The notes under the pieces: model-generated
Told to the model about the DNA's origin: nothing
Database searches by the model: none
What the model saw: the letters and a program-made list of their open reading frames with translations, nothing else
Source: Lojkania enalia
Lineage: Eukaryota > Ascomycota > Dothideomycetes > Pleosporales
Direction: 5' to 3'
NCBI GenBank assembly: GCA_010094045.1
Contig: ML986600.1
Span: 339,192-403,191 of the forward strand
Length of the DNA stretch: 64,000 nt
Program-made: the position numbers and the translations under genes
Part shown: one piece after another, positions 36,829-47,794 of the stretch
Layout of the letters: each line of letters begins with the position of its first letter
Position numbering within the stretch: the stretch's first letter is position 1

Positions 36829-38845
36829 ATGCCAATCTCATCTCCGCTTCGCATCCGCGCATCCACATCGAAGACTTCTCAGCCCCTCATTCACCGACGA
36901 TGGAAAGGCCGCTCCGCGTACTGGACGGCGGAGAAACTCAAGACAAGTCCAAAATACCCCCTGTCTAAGGAGTTGTATCAGAAGGTGGGGTACGGACTCG
37001 GTAAAGGCGTAAGCCTGGCTCGTAGTGGTTATACCAAGGGCCGCATGTATTTTACGCGACCGCAGATTGTAAGTCCAGACCTATGTGGTATGTCGAGGCC
37101 CAAAGAAAAGACGAGAGAATGGCATTTACTGACGTTCGCCTCTCTTTCTAGACGATGTTCTCTCGTACACTGGGCCTACTCTCGAGAAACACAAAGGATG
37201 CGATATTCTCGATCTAAACCCCGGCGCGGGTCTTTGGTCTTCCAAAATCCACGAATACTTGCAGCCACGCACTCATCTACTCGTCGAGCCGTCGCCTGAT
37301 CTATACTCCCAGTTTCTGCAACCTTTACTAGACCAGCCGGGCTCGACATATAAAATGTTGGCGCAGGACCCTTGCGAGTACGACCTTCTCCACAGCGTTC
37401 TAGACGAGTATTTCCCTCGTCAGAAGCAGCAAGCTGCGTCAGGTTCGCCGCTACGGGAGTTGAATACATCTCTGTTAATTACGGGATCACTGCTATGGGA
37501 GCCAATGCTCCCCGGTCTTGGATTTACTTCCATGTCCCGCCAAATGATAGCGCATTACAATCAATGGGCTTGGAAGAGAAAGTGGGTCCATGCATTTGGG
37601 CCGGTACGGATGCTGCTCTGGCTTCAGAATGACGAATTCAAAGCCGTGTTACCAAAGACGATACCTGCTATTAGTAAATACGACTTTTTCCTCAGGCGCG
37701 TGAGTAACATTAAGGAAGTAGTCACACCGCCACACGAAGAAAGATCGGTCAAGGGCTCGTCAACTGCGATCTCGCGAAATCCGACATACGAGTTAGAAAG
37801 TCTAGTAAAAGCGCTAAAAAGAGGAGAAGAAAATGGGTTTGAGTTACCAGGACATCGTAGGGACAATGTTCATGGCTTTGTGAGCGACGTGATGCGGATT
37901 TCGGAAGGAACCGGTATCATCAACGCTACTCAGACCTCAATTCTCTTGAAGGAAGCCGAGAAATCTGGAAGATCAACACTGGGACTGCTACCTGAGAACA
38001 CGAGGACGGTTTACCAATGGGATGGTGTCTTGGAGAAGAACCCGGACTATTTTGTGGACTATAAGAAGATGGAACAAATGCGTCTTTCGAATCTAAAAAC
38101 CACCTCCAAAAGAGTCACCGCGGAGGGCAAGGTTGTTACTCGTGCTAGGGCCTCAGCCAACTCCGAGGAACAAAAAAAAATTAACAGAGAGCCTCTTGTT
38201 AATATGGGAGAAAATATCTATCTGTTAGAATGCAAGATCTTGGGCATGGTAGACGGGAAAGAGAAGGAAATAGCTCTTGAAGAGCTAAAGAAGCAAACTG
38301 GAAAATTCGAACAGGATCTAAAATCTTGTGATGTCGCTTCGATCACAATAATTGACACTGAAATCGACGACCGGATTTGCCTCCGACATTCGGATAAAGT
38401 GCGGCGTTTGCTTTGGGATGATCGACCTTTCGAACCGCTTGTTATGCAACCAGAGGAAGTGTGGCCCGCCAACCGCATTACACTCGCCGACATAGAACCT
38501 CTACCCATACCAGAGCATATGGAGGAGGAACGTCCCGATGAGTTCGATGACTTCGTCCATGGAATCTTCGCATCTAATTACGTTCTTCCATTACCTCAGG
38601 CTTTGGAGAGGTTGGAACACGGGGCCTCAGAGCTTATAGATATGGTTCCTGCGTTACGAGATCCGACGAAAGGAGGCCGGCTTAATATGGACTTCTTTCG
38701 AGTTAGGATGTTGACGCCTGAGATGGTAGAAGGGCTCGTCCAAGCATTCAGAGATTGGCCTTTCAGACCACCTGCTGCGAACCAACCCAGATACTTCCAG
38801 TTGAAGACGGAGCGAGTGGCAGCCCCCAGATCGAAATATCAATGA
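36829..38845 (+). CDS. MTF1: Mitochondrial transcription factor 1 / rRNA adenine dimethylase-like protein
   Basis: Exons 36829-37087 and 37152-38845, 650 residues, with one 64-nt intron. The N-terminus is basic and lacks acidic residues over about the first 35 residues (PLRIRASTSKTSQPLIHRRWKG trimmed), as expected of a mitochondrial presequence. The block IVSPDLCDDVLSY precedes a SAM-binding motif I, ILDLNPGAGLWSSKI, and then HLLVEPSPDLY. This is the fold of KsgA/TFB1M dimethylases and of fungal Mtf1, which melts promoters for mitochondrial RNA polymerase. The protein is much longer than yeast Mtf1 (341 residues), in line with filamentous-fungal members. The donor after the codon for Cys-86 was chosen because it restores the conserved CDDVL block. 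Whether it retains methyltransferase activity cannot be told from here. Confidence 0.8.
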
Positions 38846-39042
38846 GTGGGAGGAGCGAGCGTAGAGGAGTATGTTTCTAAATAATTCATTTAAAAGCGCT
38901 GTATTTTCATTGTAAATACCATACTGTACATTAATGTAACATTTTCGCGCGTCATATATAGCCCGCGCTTCTAGGATGCATGTGCTACCGCGCAATTACT
39001 GGGTGATGTCAAAAAAACTTTCCAAGCCCATAGTACACACCC

Positions 39043-39611
39043 TCATTTCTTCGCAACCTCGCCCTTCTTAGCTTCCGCTGCGGGGGCGGCTGTTTTTTTG
39101 GCCTTTGCTGCTTTAGATTTCTTCGACGAGTCCCTACCACTTATAAGATCAAGCAAATGGTCCGCAGGATCCTCGTCCTAAACCCTTGCGTTAGCCAAGC
39201 TCCTATCAAACCCTCAAACTCTAGCATGTACTTCCTAGTAGATGAGGTGGACAAATGACAACCTACCTTGCCCGTGCTCTCGGCGTCCCAGCCCCTCCCA
39301 AACTTTTCTCTAAACGACCTCAGCCTCCCTGCCTCATCCTCCTCGACGTTCAGCAACTTCTGCGAACTCGGGTTCCATAGCGGCGTGTTGCGCTGGTCTT
39401 TTGTGGATTTGTAGACGGGGGCGGGCGAGGTGGTGCGGTGCAGGAACGTGGAACCGTCGGATAGGGTTACGAGTTGCGTGAAGGTGTACGGTCGCTTGGG
39501 ACGGCGGAGGAGCGTTGCGCGTCGGACCTGATGGTTTGTGGGAGTGCGATGTGGGTGTAGCGCGTGCCGAAGGAGGCGCAAAGCGCCTACTGAAGGAATT
39601 GGAGTGGCCAT
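39043..39611 (-). CDS. MRPL36: Mitochondrial ribosomal protein bL31m
   Basis: Exons 39611-39267 and 39177-39043, 159 residues, intron 89 nt. The core reads RRPKRPYTFTQLVTLSDGST, then TKDQRNTPLWNPSSQKL and EAGRLRSFREKFGRGWD, which are the diagnostic blocks of fungal bL31m (yeast Mrpl36) of the large mitoribosomal subunit. The N-terminus is Arg/His-rich and suits an import signal. Exon 2 adds an acidic stretch and then a Lys/Ala-rich tail (KKSKAAKAKKTAAPAAEAKK), longer than the yeast protein. It converges on the MTF1-like gene with 197 bases between the stops. The ATG at 39611 was preferred over an upstream in-frame ATG because it fits the start of the presequence. Confidence 0.88.
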
Positions 39612-40108
39612 TGGGGAAGTTGGGGAGCCTTTATGAGGGGTGAGGATCAAGTGTTGGGATGAAGGTTGCGGAGGAGAGGTTTACGGCTATTCTTCGGGCC
39701 GTAGCACCTTTTTTTTTTTTGGGATGCGTCGCGACGTCAATGCAATTCTAGCAGCTCCTATCAAGTTTTGGCTTGGTACTGCGTCTTTAGCGATAATTAA
39801 TGTCCAAAGCGTTTGCTGTTGAGAATGATATGACCACCATCCTAAAAACTCCTTCGCTGTGCCGCTCCAATGGTTCTCAGCCAGCGCCCAGCGACGCGCT
39901 TCTTTGCGGCCTTCTATAATTGGCACCGCTATACACGTACGCCACATCTCTTCTTAATATATCTATGTCACCTGGAATCACCCTGATTCATTGACTGGCT
40001 CCAGAACGCAATAAATCCGGCTGTAGAATTAGACCTCAGCACCCCCGCCATTTGAGCAAGGGCAGGAGGCTGTATATTCAGAATGACCCCCAATTGCGGC
40101 GAAAACCC

Positions 40109-42289
40109 ATGTCTGAGCAACCTCTACAACCAGAAGGGTCTGATAAGGTCAAGACGTCCACTCATCGATCTACGAGAAATGAGCTCGCGAAACCAGAGGA
40201 GCTCTCGCATTGGCCAGACGACCACGTCGTTATAGGAGAATACACTCCAAACCCATATATGGGCGATCAAGAGCAAATTGATGGTATCACAAGTGGTCAA
40301 GGCGAGGAAGAAAGGCGTTCTGGACAAAGCCTAAGTCCCTCTTATTGGACGGTGAACAACGTGTCTGAACAGAACCCGGATACTTTACGAGATACTGTCC
40401 GTGGCCTTATGCGGAATGTTCCCCAGTCAATCACAGTTGTTACCGCTACACACATCGATCCTGAATTGAAGAAGCCAGTTAGCCTTGGGCTCGTCGTATC
40501 ATCGTTCAGTACGGTCACACTTAATCCGCCCACTATTTCACTCAATATACGGCAACCGTCGCAGACACTTGATGCTATTCGGGCCGACAAGGGCCGCTTT
40601 CGGGTTCATTTCTTGAGGGCGCACCATGAAGGCGCACGATTAGCAAATATGTTCACTGGGGGAAATACCCCTTCTGCCTATTTGGAGAGATCGAAAGGGG
40701 CCAAAGGGATCATATCGCATGCCCAGAAAGACGCCGATTTAGCAAAGTTCGCCCTTAATGATCACGTAATTGCCGCTTTGGACTGCGAAATCAACCAAGA
40801 GCTGACAGTGTCTGACCACATCATAGTGGTTGCAAGAGTATTTAATGGCACGTACCGAGAATGTCTACAACCGGTCCTGCAGTATCTCAACCAAGGATTC
40901 GCCGGGACTCCTCAAAAATATATTATCAATGATCAGCCTACAATCGCCAATGTTGCCCCGGCCTCTCCTACTTTTTCAATACAATCCTCTTCTGACAAAA
41001 GTAAAAGCCCCCAGTCTCCCTTTTCCTTCTCTCTTTTTCCTGGAGAGCAGGAGCGCCAAACGCTTGTAAATCGCATCGAACGATACATACGACAGATGCC
41101 ACAACCTCTCAATATGTCAATCGACGACGCCGAACAAATGATTGTCAAGAACTTAGCTATTCCGGACGACATCTTAGGGATCTCCATTAGGCAGATCGTC
41201 GCAAACGTCGGAATGAATTCTATAATAGATCCCGAAGACAGGGATCTACCTATCAAGTTCGACTTCTACGGCAATCTGGCCCCCGATGATATATCTACCA
41301 TTGCCGAACGTCTCCGGCAGCTCGTTCAGGAGGATAGGCGACCTCTGTCCTTCCATTTCAAAAAACTCTATCGTTGGCTTGGTGTCCACCCAGCATCTCA
41401 AGGAATGCTTGCTAGTGATTTGGTAAACCCACTACGAGCCGCAGGACTGGTACAACCTTTCGAACCCAATGTAGACCTGCAGCTCTTTCGGACGGAACAG
41501 CCCTTATCGCTCGAGTACCTAGAACGGATTGAACACCGAGTACGGGAAGATTTCATGCGCAACCGACATGCTGCAGATGTGTCCTGTGCACCCACCCATA
41601 TATTATCAGAAGTCGTCGGCTATAATAGTGCTTTATTGTCCTATGTCAAGCAAATTCGGCTACGGCTGCTGAATGACCTTGCGCCGGAATATTATTCTCG
41701 GTCGCCTATTACTATTTCCGGCCACGTCAATCAGTATGAGGCTCGCGTAGTAGTCAGACGCGTGGTTGATTCTGTTGGTGGCCACGACGGACAAGTGACA
41801 AAAAATAAACTGTATAGGGTACCTCATTGGGAAGTCTTGCGAAGAGTCGACGTGCATCCCATGGTCTCTGGTATCGATACTGATTTCCTCTTCGGCAAGC
41901 TTCAGTATCTCTGGGGCGAGGCAGAGAAAGAGACGCGGACAGCACAACAGCGAAAGAAGCCGGACAATGTGACAGAGGAATCAGAGACGCAGGCCAAGTT
42001 CACATATCTCGTTGACAAGATGATGGATGAAGTATTTAAGTCGAGGCCAAATTGGGAAGAGTTGACGAGTGCCATCAATGAGTTCGTGGATGCTTGTCCG
42101 CACCGTGCTGTGGCTTGGAAACCAAAGGATATTGTGGCGGCTCTTGGTATCAATCCGAGGTCCATGATCGTCAACCCGCAGACATCATCGCTAGTAGCAT
42201 TTGCTGAATCCGATATTATCCCAGAGCTCATTCGAAAAGCGATAGACGAGAAGGGTTTCGTTACCGATGAGTACCTCAAAAACTCGTAA
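40109..42289 (+). CDS. Flavin-reductase-like (FMN-binding split barrel) protein with long C-terminal extension
   Basis: The frame is open from 39995 to the stop at 42289. The first in-frame ATG is at 40109, giving 726 residues. Residues before it (LYIQNDPQLRRKP) are open but lack an ATG, so an upstream exon with a mitochondrial presequence is possible; I could not find a splice pair that fits. Residues about 93-285 form a flavin-reductase-like domain: LRDTVRGLMRNVPQSITVVTA, then LVVSSFSTVTLNPPTISLNI and DHIIVVARV. This fold binds FMN and reduces flavin with NAD(P)H. The remaining roughly 440 residues are helical-looking, with no family I recognise. It is divergent from bL31m across about 500 bases, so a shared promoter and a mitochondrial role are plausible but inferred. 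Confidence 0.72.
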   Translation: MSEQPLQPEGSDKVKTSTHRSTRNELAKPEELSHWPDDHVVIGEYTPNPYMGDQEQIDGITSGQGEEERRSGQSLSPSYWTVNNVSEQNPDTLRDTVRGLMRNVPQSITVVTATHIDPELKKPVSLGLVVSSFSTVTLNPPTISLNIRQPSQTLDAIRADKGRFRVHFLRAHHEGARLANMFTGGNTPSAYLERSKGAKGIISHAQKDADLAKFALNDHVIAALDCEINQELTVSDHIIVVARVFNGTYRECLQPVLQYLNQGFAGTPQKYIINDQPTIANVAPASPTFSIQSSSDKSKSPQSPFSFSLFPGEQERQTLVNRIERYIRQMPQPLNMSIDDAEQMIVKNLAIPDDILGISIRQIVANVGMNSIIDPEDRDLPIKFDFYGNLAPDDISTIAERLRQLVQEDRRPLSFHFKKLYRWLGVHPASQGMLASDLVNPLRAAGLVQPFEPNVDLQLFRTEQPLSLEYLERIEHRVREDFMRNRHAADVSCAPTHILSEVVGYNSALLSYVKQIRLRLLNDLAPEYYSRSPITISGHVNQYEARVVVRRVVDSVGGHDGQVTKNKLYRVPHWEVLRRVDVHPMVSGIDTDFLFGKLQYLWGEAEKETRTAQQRKKPDNVTEESETQAKFTYLVDKMMDEVFKSRPNWEELTSAINEFVDACPHRAVAWKPKDIVAALGINPRSMIVNPQTSSLVAFAESDIIPELIRKAIDEKGFVTDEYLKNS

Positions 42290-42662
42290 GAAGCTGCGAC
42301 TATGGCTGGGGCAAGGTTATTCAGCTGCGTAAATTGCACTGATGATATTCGAGGGTCTTGACTGCAATTAGATATCTCTGGGCACGAACTGTATCATACC
42401 TGCATATCTGTGTGTTAATATGGCATAAACGACGGATATGGGGAATCACTATACTTCTTAAGGTGGTTGATGTGTACTATACATGACAGGGCCTCCCTGC
42501 CCGCCAGTATTATATATTTCTGCACTCTGAAAATATACCATTGCTCCTTCTCTAACCAAACTTGCTTCAGTTCAAATTGGCCCGGGCCTCTTTCTTGTAG
42601 TTAGTCCAGCTTGATTTTATTAATAGCGTATATGTCTGCCCATGAATCACAGCCGACTCAAC

Positions 42663-42694
42663 TTTTTTTTTTTTTTTTTTCATAAAAAAAAAAA
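42663..42694. terminator. T18-CAT-A11 hairpin between convergent genes
   Basis: A run of about 18 T, the triplet CAT, then about 11 A forms a perfect A:T stem-loop in either transcript. It lies between the convergent stops of the flavin-reductase-like gene (42289) and MED11 (42825). It could act in bidirectional 3'-end formation, or be a mere slippage product. Confidence 0.35.
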
Positions 42695-42824
42695 GAGGTG
42701 AGGGGGATGAAGACGCTGAGCAACGCAGAACTATGCCTCGACGCCGCTCGAGCGCGGCGCCGAAGTATTCTGGCGCCCTTTTAATATTTTCCAACCGCGA
42801 CTCCGTAGTTCGGCTCTATCCCCT

Positions 42825-43461
42825 TCACCCATCCACCATGAGCCTATCTTCGCCCTCTACCTTCTTAACCAAGTCCTGCAGAATGTCTGTCACCCGGTCT
42901 AAGACCTCCTCCCCTTCCCTTCCCACCCTCGCCCTCGCATTCAAGACGCCAACATCCAAATCACCCAACCCCCCATTTTTAATCTCCTCTCCAACCTGCT
43001 GCCCTTCCTGTCCATGATCTGTTGGCCCCTGAGAGGGCAAAGTCCGTACTGTCTCGGCGGGAATAACGTTTTCGTCTTTCAATTTGCTGATTTGGGAGTG
43101 GAGGGCGTCGCGGGTGATGTTTATGAGTGTGAAGAGCTGTTCGGAGGCACGGGCGAAGGCCACTTCACGGGATTGCGGGCTGTCTTGATAAGCGGTTTGG
43201 GAGGTCGTGGTGGGGACGATGGGGTTGTTGGTCAGTTGGGAGATGGCGGTTGCCGATGTGCGGAGGATGGTGGGAATGTTCTGGGCGAGTGAGCGTGGGT
43301 TTCACAGAGCTTGGAGTTCAGGGAAATTGGGAGAGCTGCGGAGGGAACGGCATACGTACCTTTTGATTTACGGTAGAGAGCTTGCGGATGTTGTCTGCGG
43401 CGGTCTGACGGTAGGGATGGGGCTGAGCCGGCTGCACGGCTAGCTGTTGGGAGGTTGACAT
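42825..43461 (-). CDS. MED11: Probable Mediator complex subunit 11
   Basis: Exons 43461-43360 and 43280-42825, 185 residues, intron 79 nt. The N-terminal half (AADNIRKLSTVNQK, ILRTSATAISQL, then AFARASEQLFTLINITRDAL) resembles the helical core of fungal Med11, a Mediator head subunit that pairs with Med22. The C-terminal third is a Gly-rich linker and a final helix ending in the MVDG stop. The family is short and diverges fast, so this rests on a pattern of helices and a few residues rather than a hard motif; another small coiled-coil protein is possible. It lies head-to-head with TAF5, another polymerase II initiation factor, which supports the call only circumstantially. Confidence 0.55.
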
Positions 43462-43956
43462 GTTCGCGAATGGTGCCTGGCTTTTGGGAGGAATAACGCA
43501 GGGATAACGGTGGAGGGAACAAGTCTGGACTCAATGGCAGCCGCTGAAGGAGCTACAGTCGAGCAGTCGAGTGACCTATGCCTATCCAGAGCGGGGCAGT
43601 GGCAGGACGCAGGTGCTCTCGCGGCGCCCACAAGTTCCCCGCAGAGCCGCATCGCTTGGCGCACACCAGCCACAAAGGACGTGCTCCGCGTCGGCTTCGG
43701 CCTGCGTCTGCGCCTACCACTTTCACCGTCAACTCTCCCAGCACCACCGCGCCCTCTCCCTAGTCGTCGCCGCCGCCCTTGAATTACCGCTTCGGCCCTT
43801 CACTCCTGTCGCTCGTTACATCAGTCGGTAGCGCGTATCCCAGCGACACCCCCCAACGCCCTGACTCTCGCCTTGCATGTGTCGCAACCAGTTCACCCTT
43901 GCGCTCGCTGTGAAAGAGAATATAAAAACTCATCGAAGAGAAGGGTAGATTTCGCC
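43462..43956. promoter_or_regulatory. Bidirectional promoter region MED11/TAF5
   Basis: The 495 bases between the two divergent start codons hold no further gene. The region is GC-rich and pyrimidine-rich toward TAF5, and ends in a TATAAAAA-like stretch at 43921-43928, about 35 bases before the TAF5 ATG. Both genes must draw their 5' control from here. Confidence 0.6.
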
Positions 43957-46424
43957 ATGTCAGGGCCCCCTCCCGGGCCCGGGCCCGTACGGAGCATGAG
44001 CGTAGGAAATGGGCCTCCCAGCGCGGGACTTCCACCACATGCCGTTATGCCTCCTCAACAGGTCAACGTGCCTCCTCCGCCGAGCGGCCAGTCGGGGCCG
44101 CAATCGCAGCAGAATCTTAACCAAATTGTATGTCAGCCCGCCATATGGATCCTCACCTATATCTTGCACTTAGTCTGGCCTTTGGGCTCTTCTTCAATGT
44201 TTTTTCTTTCTTACTTTGTATCAATTGATTCACGTATGGATAGGTTCTTGAATATCTCAGTAAAAAGGGATATGTCCGGACAGAGGCTATGCTCCGCAAA
44301 GAATCAGAACCGCCACAGGGTGCGAATGGAGGACCTCTAATATCTCGTGATAACGACGCTGGCGGAGCAAAATATACCAAAGCATTCGGTAAGTAGGAGC
44401 TTGCATGTGTTTATGGCCACACATATGGCTTTCCTATATCGTAATTCCTGACTTCATTGACCTCAGAATTGCTCCGGAAGTATACCGATGACAACCTTGA
44501 GCTCTACCGACCAGAGCTCCGCAAACTGTTATGGCCCATCTTTGTCTACTCCTTCCTCGATCTCGTTCGCGACTACTATACGAAGGACGCCGAAAACTTC
44601 TTTGCTTCGTACAAAGCCTTATTCGATCGCGAGCATGAAGAAGATATCAAGGCTCTTGGTGTAGTGCGACTACCGGCGCATTTGCAAGATAGTCGCATAG
44701 CGAAATTATACGCGGAGAACAAATACCGGATCACTCTAACAGCTATGCCTTTCTACAATCTTATCCAATTTCTGGAGTCTAAAATGTTTGATGGTGGTCA
44801 GGTCATCATCGACATCACGCGGGAACACATGACCATCGTTACCGTGGAACGGACAGCTAGCGCGGAGAAAAGCATCGCCGCAATTCTGGCAAGCGGAAGA
44901 GGGGATGACGAACTACCTGCGGAAGACGAAGGAATACCGGGACATAACCCTGGACACCCTCTTACTCAACGACATGATCCAGACGCCGATGCGGCCCGAA
45001 TCAGACTCCAACTCGGTCCGTACCCGCAGGAGTCCGAGTTGCAGGACGATGTTCGGGCGGCTCTACAGGACGAAGACGCCCGGAACCCGCCAAGGCCGGG
45101 GCAGAATTCACTCCTTGATGAATTTGAGCAGCGCATTAAACGTGAACCAACCGATGAAGCCCCCTCTCGTGACATGGTTCCTCTCCCACCATCGCTTGCA
45201 CGAGACGTATCCATGGAAGTGCAAAAGGTCATCGAGCATCGCGATCGCTACAAGATCGCTGGTCGTACGGGCGGTGTCGGTCCAGCTGTCACTGTTTCTA
45301 TGTATACTTTCCACAACACATTTGACAGGTATGTTCCTAGCATCATTGTAATAATTTCGAAGTATTTACTAACTTCTAACCATAGCATCAACTGCATCGA
45401 CTTTTCGGGGGACAACCAGCTAGTCGCCGCTGGCATGGCCGAGTCATACATTCGCGTTTGGTCCCTTGATGGGCAGCCTCTTACTTCAGACATCCCCGAA
45501 AATGCGCAACCATCGTCATCCCGCCGCCTTGTCGGTCACTCAGGCCCAGTCTATGCTGTCGCCTTCTCTCCTGCCACCGCCAATCCCGATCCTAGTGGTC
45601 CTTCAACCCATTCTCAATTCTTGCTATCTGCATCTGCCGATAAGACGGTGCGTCTCTGGTCACTCGATATGTGGACTTGCCTTGTCGCCTACCGAGGCCA
45701 CGATAACCCTATATGGGACCTACAATGGGGTCCTCAGGGTCATTATTTCTTGACCGGCTCCAACGATCGAACCGCCCGGTTGTGGTCTACAGATCACATC
45801 GAGCCATTGAGGATATATGTTGGTCACGATAACGATGTAGATTGTGTGGCTTTTCATCCAAATAATCTCTACGTCTTCACTGGCTCATGTGATAGGACGG
45901 TTAGAATGTGGCATATTTCTGGTGGCAACTGCCTACGACTCTTTACAGGTCACACTGGAAACGTAACTGCAATTGCTTGCTCCCCTGACGGAAAGACCCT
46001 AGCAAGTGCAGATGATGCTGGAAACATCATTCTCTGGACACTCGATACGGGCCGCAGGAAGAAGCGCATGCGAGGCCACGGCAAAGGTGGCATCTGGTCT
46101 CTATCCTGGAGTGTCGAATCCACTGTTCTTGTTTCTGCCGGTGCAGACAAGACGGTGCGCGTATGGGACGCCTTACAAGAAACCAGTGAATCTATTGCTA
46201 AGACTACTGATGGTACTGCAGGGAAGGCCGATGGTGCTCTTACAACCAAAGGTGCTGTTGGTACCTCCGTACCTGGGGGAAAGAAAGCAGCTAAGGAGGC
46301 TGGCATATCGGCCGACCAGATCAGCGCATTTCCCACCAAGGACTCTCCGGTGTACAAGGTTATGTTCACACGTATGAATCTCGTCGTTGCTGGAGGCGCT
46401 TATTTGCCCCCTCCAAAGGTGTAA
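43957..46424 (+). CDS. TAF5: Transcription initiation factor TFIID subunit 5 (TAF5)
   Basis: Exons 43957-44127, 44244-44388, 44467-45328 and 45386-46424, 738 residues; introns of 116, 78 and 57 nt. After a Pro-rich start comes a LisH-like motif (QIVLEYLSKKGYVRTEAML). Then follows the TAF5 NTD2 domain (LRKYTDDNLELYRPELRKLL, FVYSFLDLVRDYYTKDA) that mediates dimerisation, an acidic low-complexity linker, and at least six WD40 repeats from about residue 370 (KTVRLWSLDMW, RTARLWSTDH, RTVRMWHISGG, IILWTLDTG, KTVRVWDAL). TAF5 is a scaffold of TFIID and, in yeast, of SAGA. A linker inserted between the last WD blades (GKADGALTTKGA region) is typical of fungal forms. All introns preserve frame through conserved blocks. 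Confidence 0.95.
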
Positions 46425-46759
46425 GTTGGGGATGACGATATGAGGCGTTGGCGTACAGTTTGAAAATGGTTTATGCTAGACATCTCGATGGCTTTTTCGG
46501 GACTATGCGGACATTGGAATACCAATTACAATTTCAAATAGTGTATTATGGATAGTATACCATAAAGTATCCACAGGATCAAGTGCTCATGTGTGATATT
46601 TTAATGATGGGTTTTAGTTAATGGTTATCTAATATCTAAAACGGCGATAAAAGCTTTGAATGAACTGGTCTTTTCGATTGAACTATTGTTTTTCTTTAAA
46701 AACAAATGCGGAAGAGGAGTCGGGAATATTTACTAAGAAGGAGCAACATCTTCCTACCG

Positions 46760-47794
46760 TTATATGTTTGAGAGTGTCTGAGAAATGACGGCGATGTCCT
46801 CGGGCGTCGTGCGACAGCAACCCCCAATTAATTGAGCCCTGGCATGCCAGTACCCCTTTACTCGGTCCGCAAGATGGGATCCTGAGGTGCGAGAACCTTG
46901 CCAGCTTCGGGCTGAGGCGTTCCACGCTTCGCCTGAGTTTGGGTATACAATTAATGGCTTGCGGGTCAAGCTGGACATGTGTTGGACTGCCGGTAAGGCC
47001 AATGATTCGGTCACGCAATTCACGCCGACCGCAATGACTTTCTCGTACCCCTCTAATAACTCAACGACTTTGGAGAGCGGAGTTCCGTCGCTGATATGCG
47101 TGACATCCTTCAGCGTGAAACTGAACCAGGCTTCTATCGTTCGGAATTCTGTGCGCAAGAGGTCAAGCAGGACTTCGGCTTCAGGGAAGGATGGCAGCGT
47201 TTCAATGGCTAGAACGTCGACACCGGATTCTGCGAGCGATTCGATGCGGCCGCGATGAAAAGCCTTCATCTCTTGGCTAGGGAGCGAATAGTCACCGCGA
47301 TACTCGGAGCCGTTCGCGAGGTATGCTCCGTAGGGACCCACGCTACCGGCTATGAAAAGCTTCTTGGATTCTAACGTTGACGGAAGGCGACCATTGTTTT
47401 CTATCCTTTCCACAGGAGATGTGGATTCCGTCGTTGAAGTGAGACAGTCATCACGTGCCTTCTTCGCTAATTGCACACTCTTCCTAACTAATTCTCTCGC
47501 TTCGCCTTCTGTGATGTGAAGATGGTTGATCAATCCTGGTATAGATGCTTGGTAGGATGATGTAATTGCGACGTTGGCACCGGCGCGGAAATAATCCAAG
47601 TGTGTTTGGTAGATTAAGGAAGGATTTGAGACGAGGAGGTCAGCGGACCACAGAGCGCCGCTAATATCGGCACCGAGCGATTCGAGGTATGTTGCCAGGG
47701 CGCCATCGAGGACTACAGCTTTGCCTGCTGAGAGAAGGGCGGAAAGGCAGGAACTAGAGTCAGAAGAAGGGCCGGGGAGTCGGGGTGTTGCCAT
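46760..47794 (-). CDS. Homocysteine S-methyltransferase (Mht1/Sam4 type)
   Basis: Single exon, 344 residues. The N-terminus holds the family block VVLDGALATYLESLGADISG. SSYQASIPG and the SVGPYGAYLANGSEYRGDY segment follow. The three zinc-binding cysteines are in VGVNCV (about residue 260) and in GGCCRTTPEDIAVI near the C-terminus (Cys 326-327). These enzymes transfer a methyl group from S-methylmethionine or S-adenosylmethionine to homocysteine, making methionine. Length is normal (325-345). The gene is convergent with TAF5 and divergent from the DUF2855 gene; I see no functional link with either. Confidence 0.92.
   Translation of the reverse strand: MATPRLPGPSSDSSSCLSALLSAGKAVVLDGALATYLESLGADISGALWSADLLVSNPSLIYQTHLDYFRAGANVAITSSYQASIPGLINHLHITEGEARELVRKSVQLAKKARDDCLTSTTESTSPVERIENNGRLPSTLESKKLFIAGSVGPYGAYLANGSEYRGDYSLPSQEMKAFHRGRIESLAESGVDVLAIETLPSFPEAEVLLDLLRTEFRTIEAWFSFTLKDVTHISDGTPLSKVVELLEGYEKVIAVGVNCVTESLALPAVQHMSSLTRKPLIVYPNSGEAWNASARSWQGSRTSGSHLADRVKGYWHARAQLIGGCCRTTPEDIAVISQTLSNI

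Noticed and set aside
36700..37299. Single-exon reading of the MTF1 5' region
   Set aside because: It runs through the intron in the wrong frame; splicing at 37087/37152 restores the CDDVL and SAM-binding blocks.
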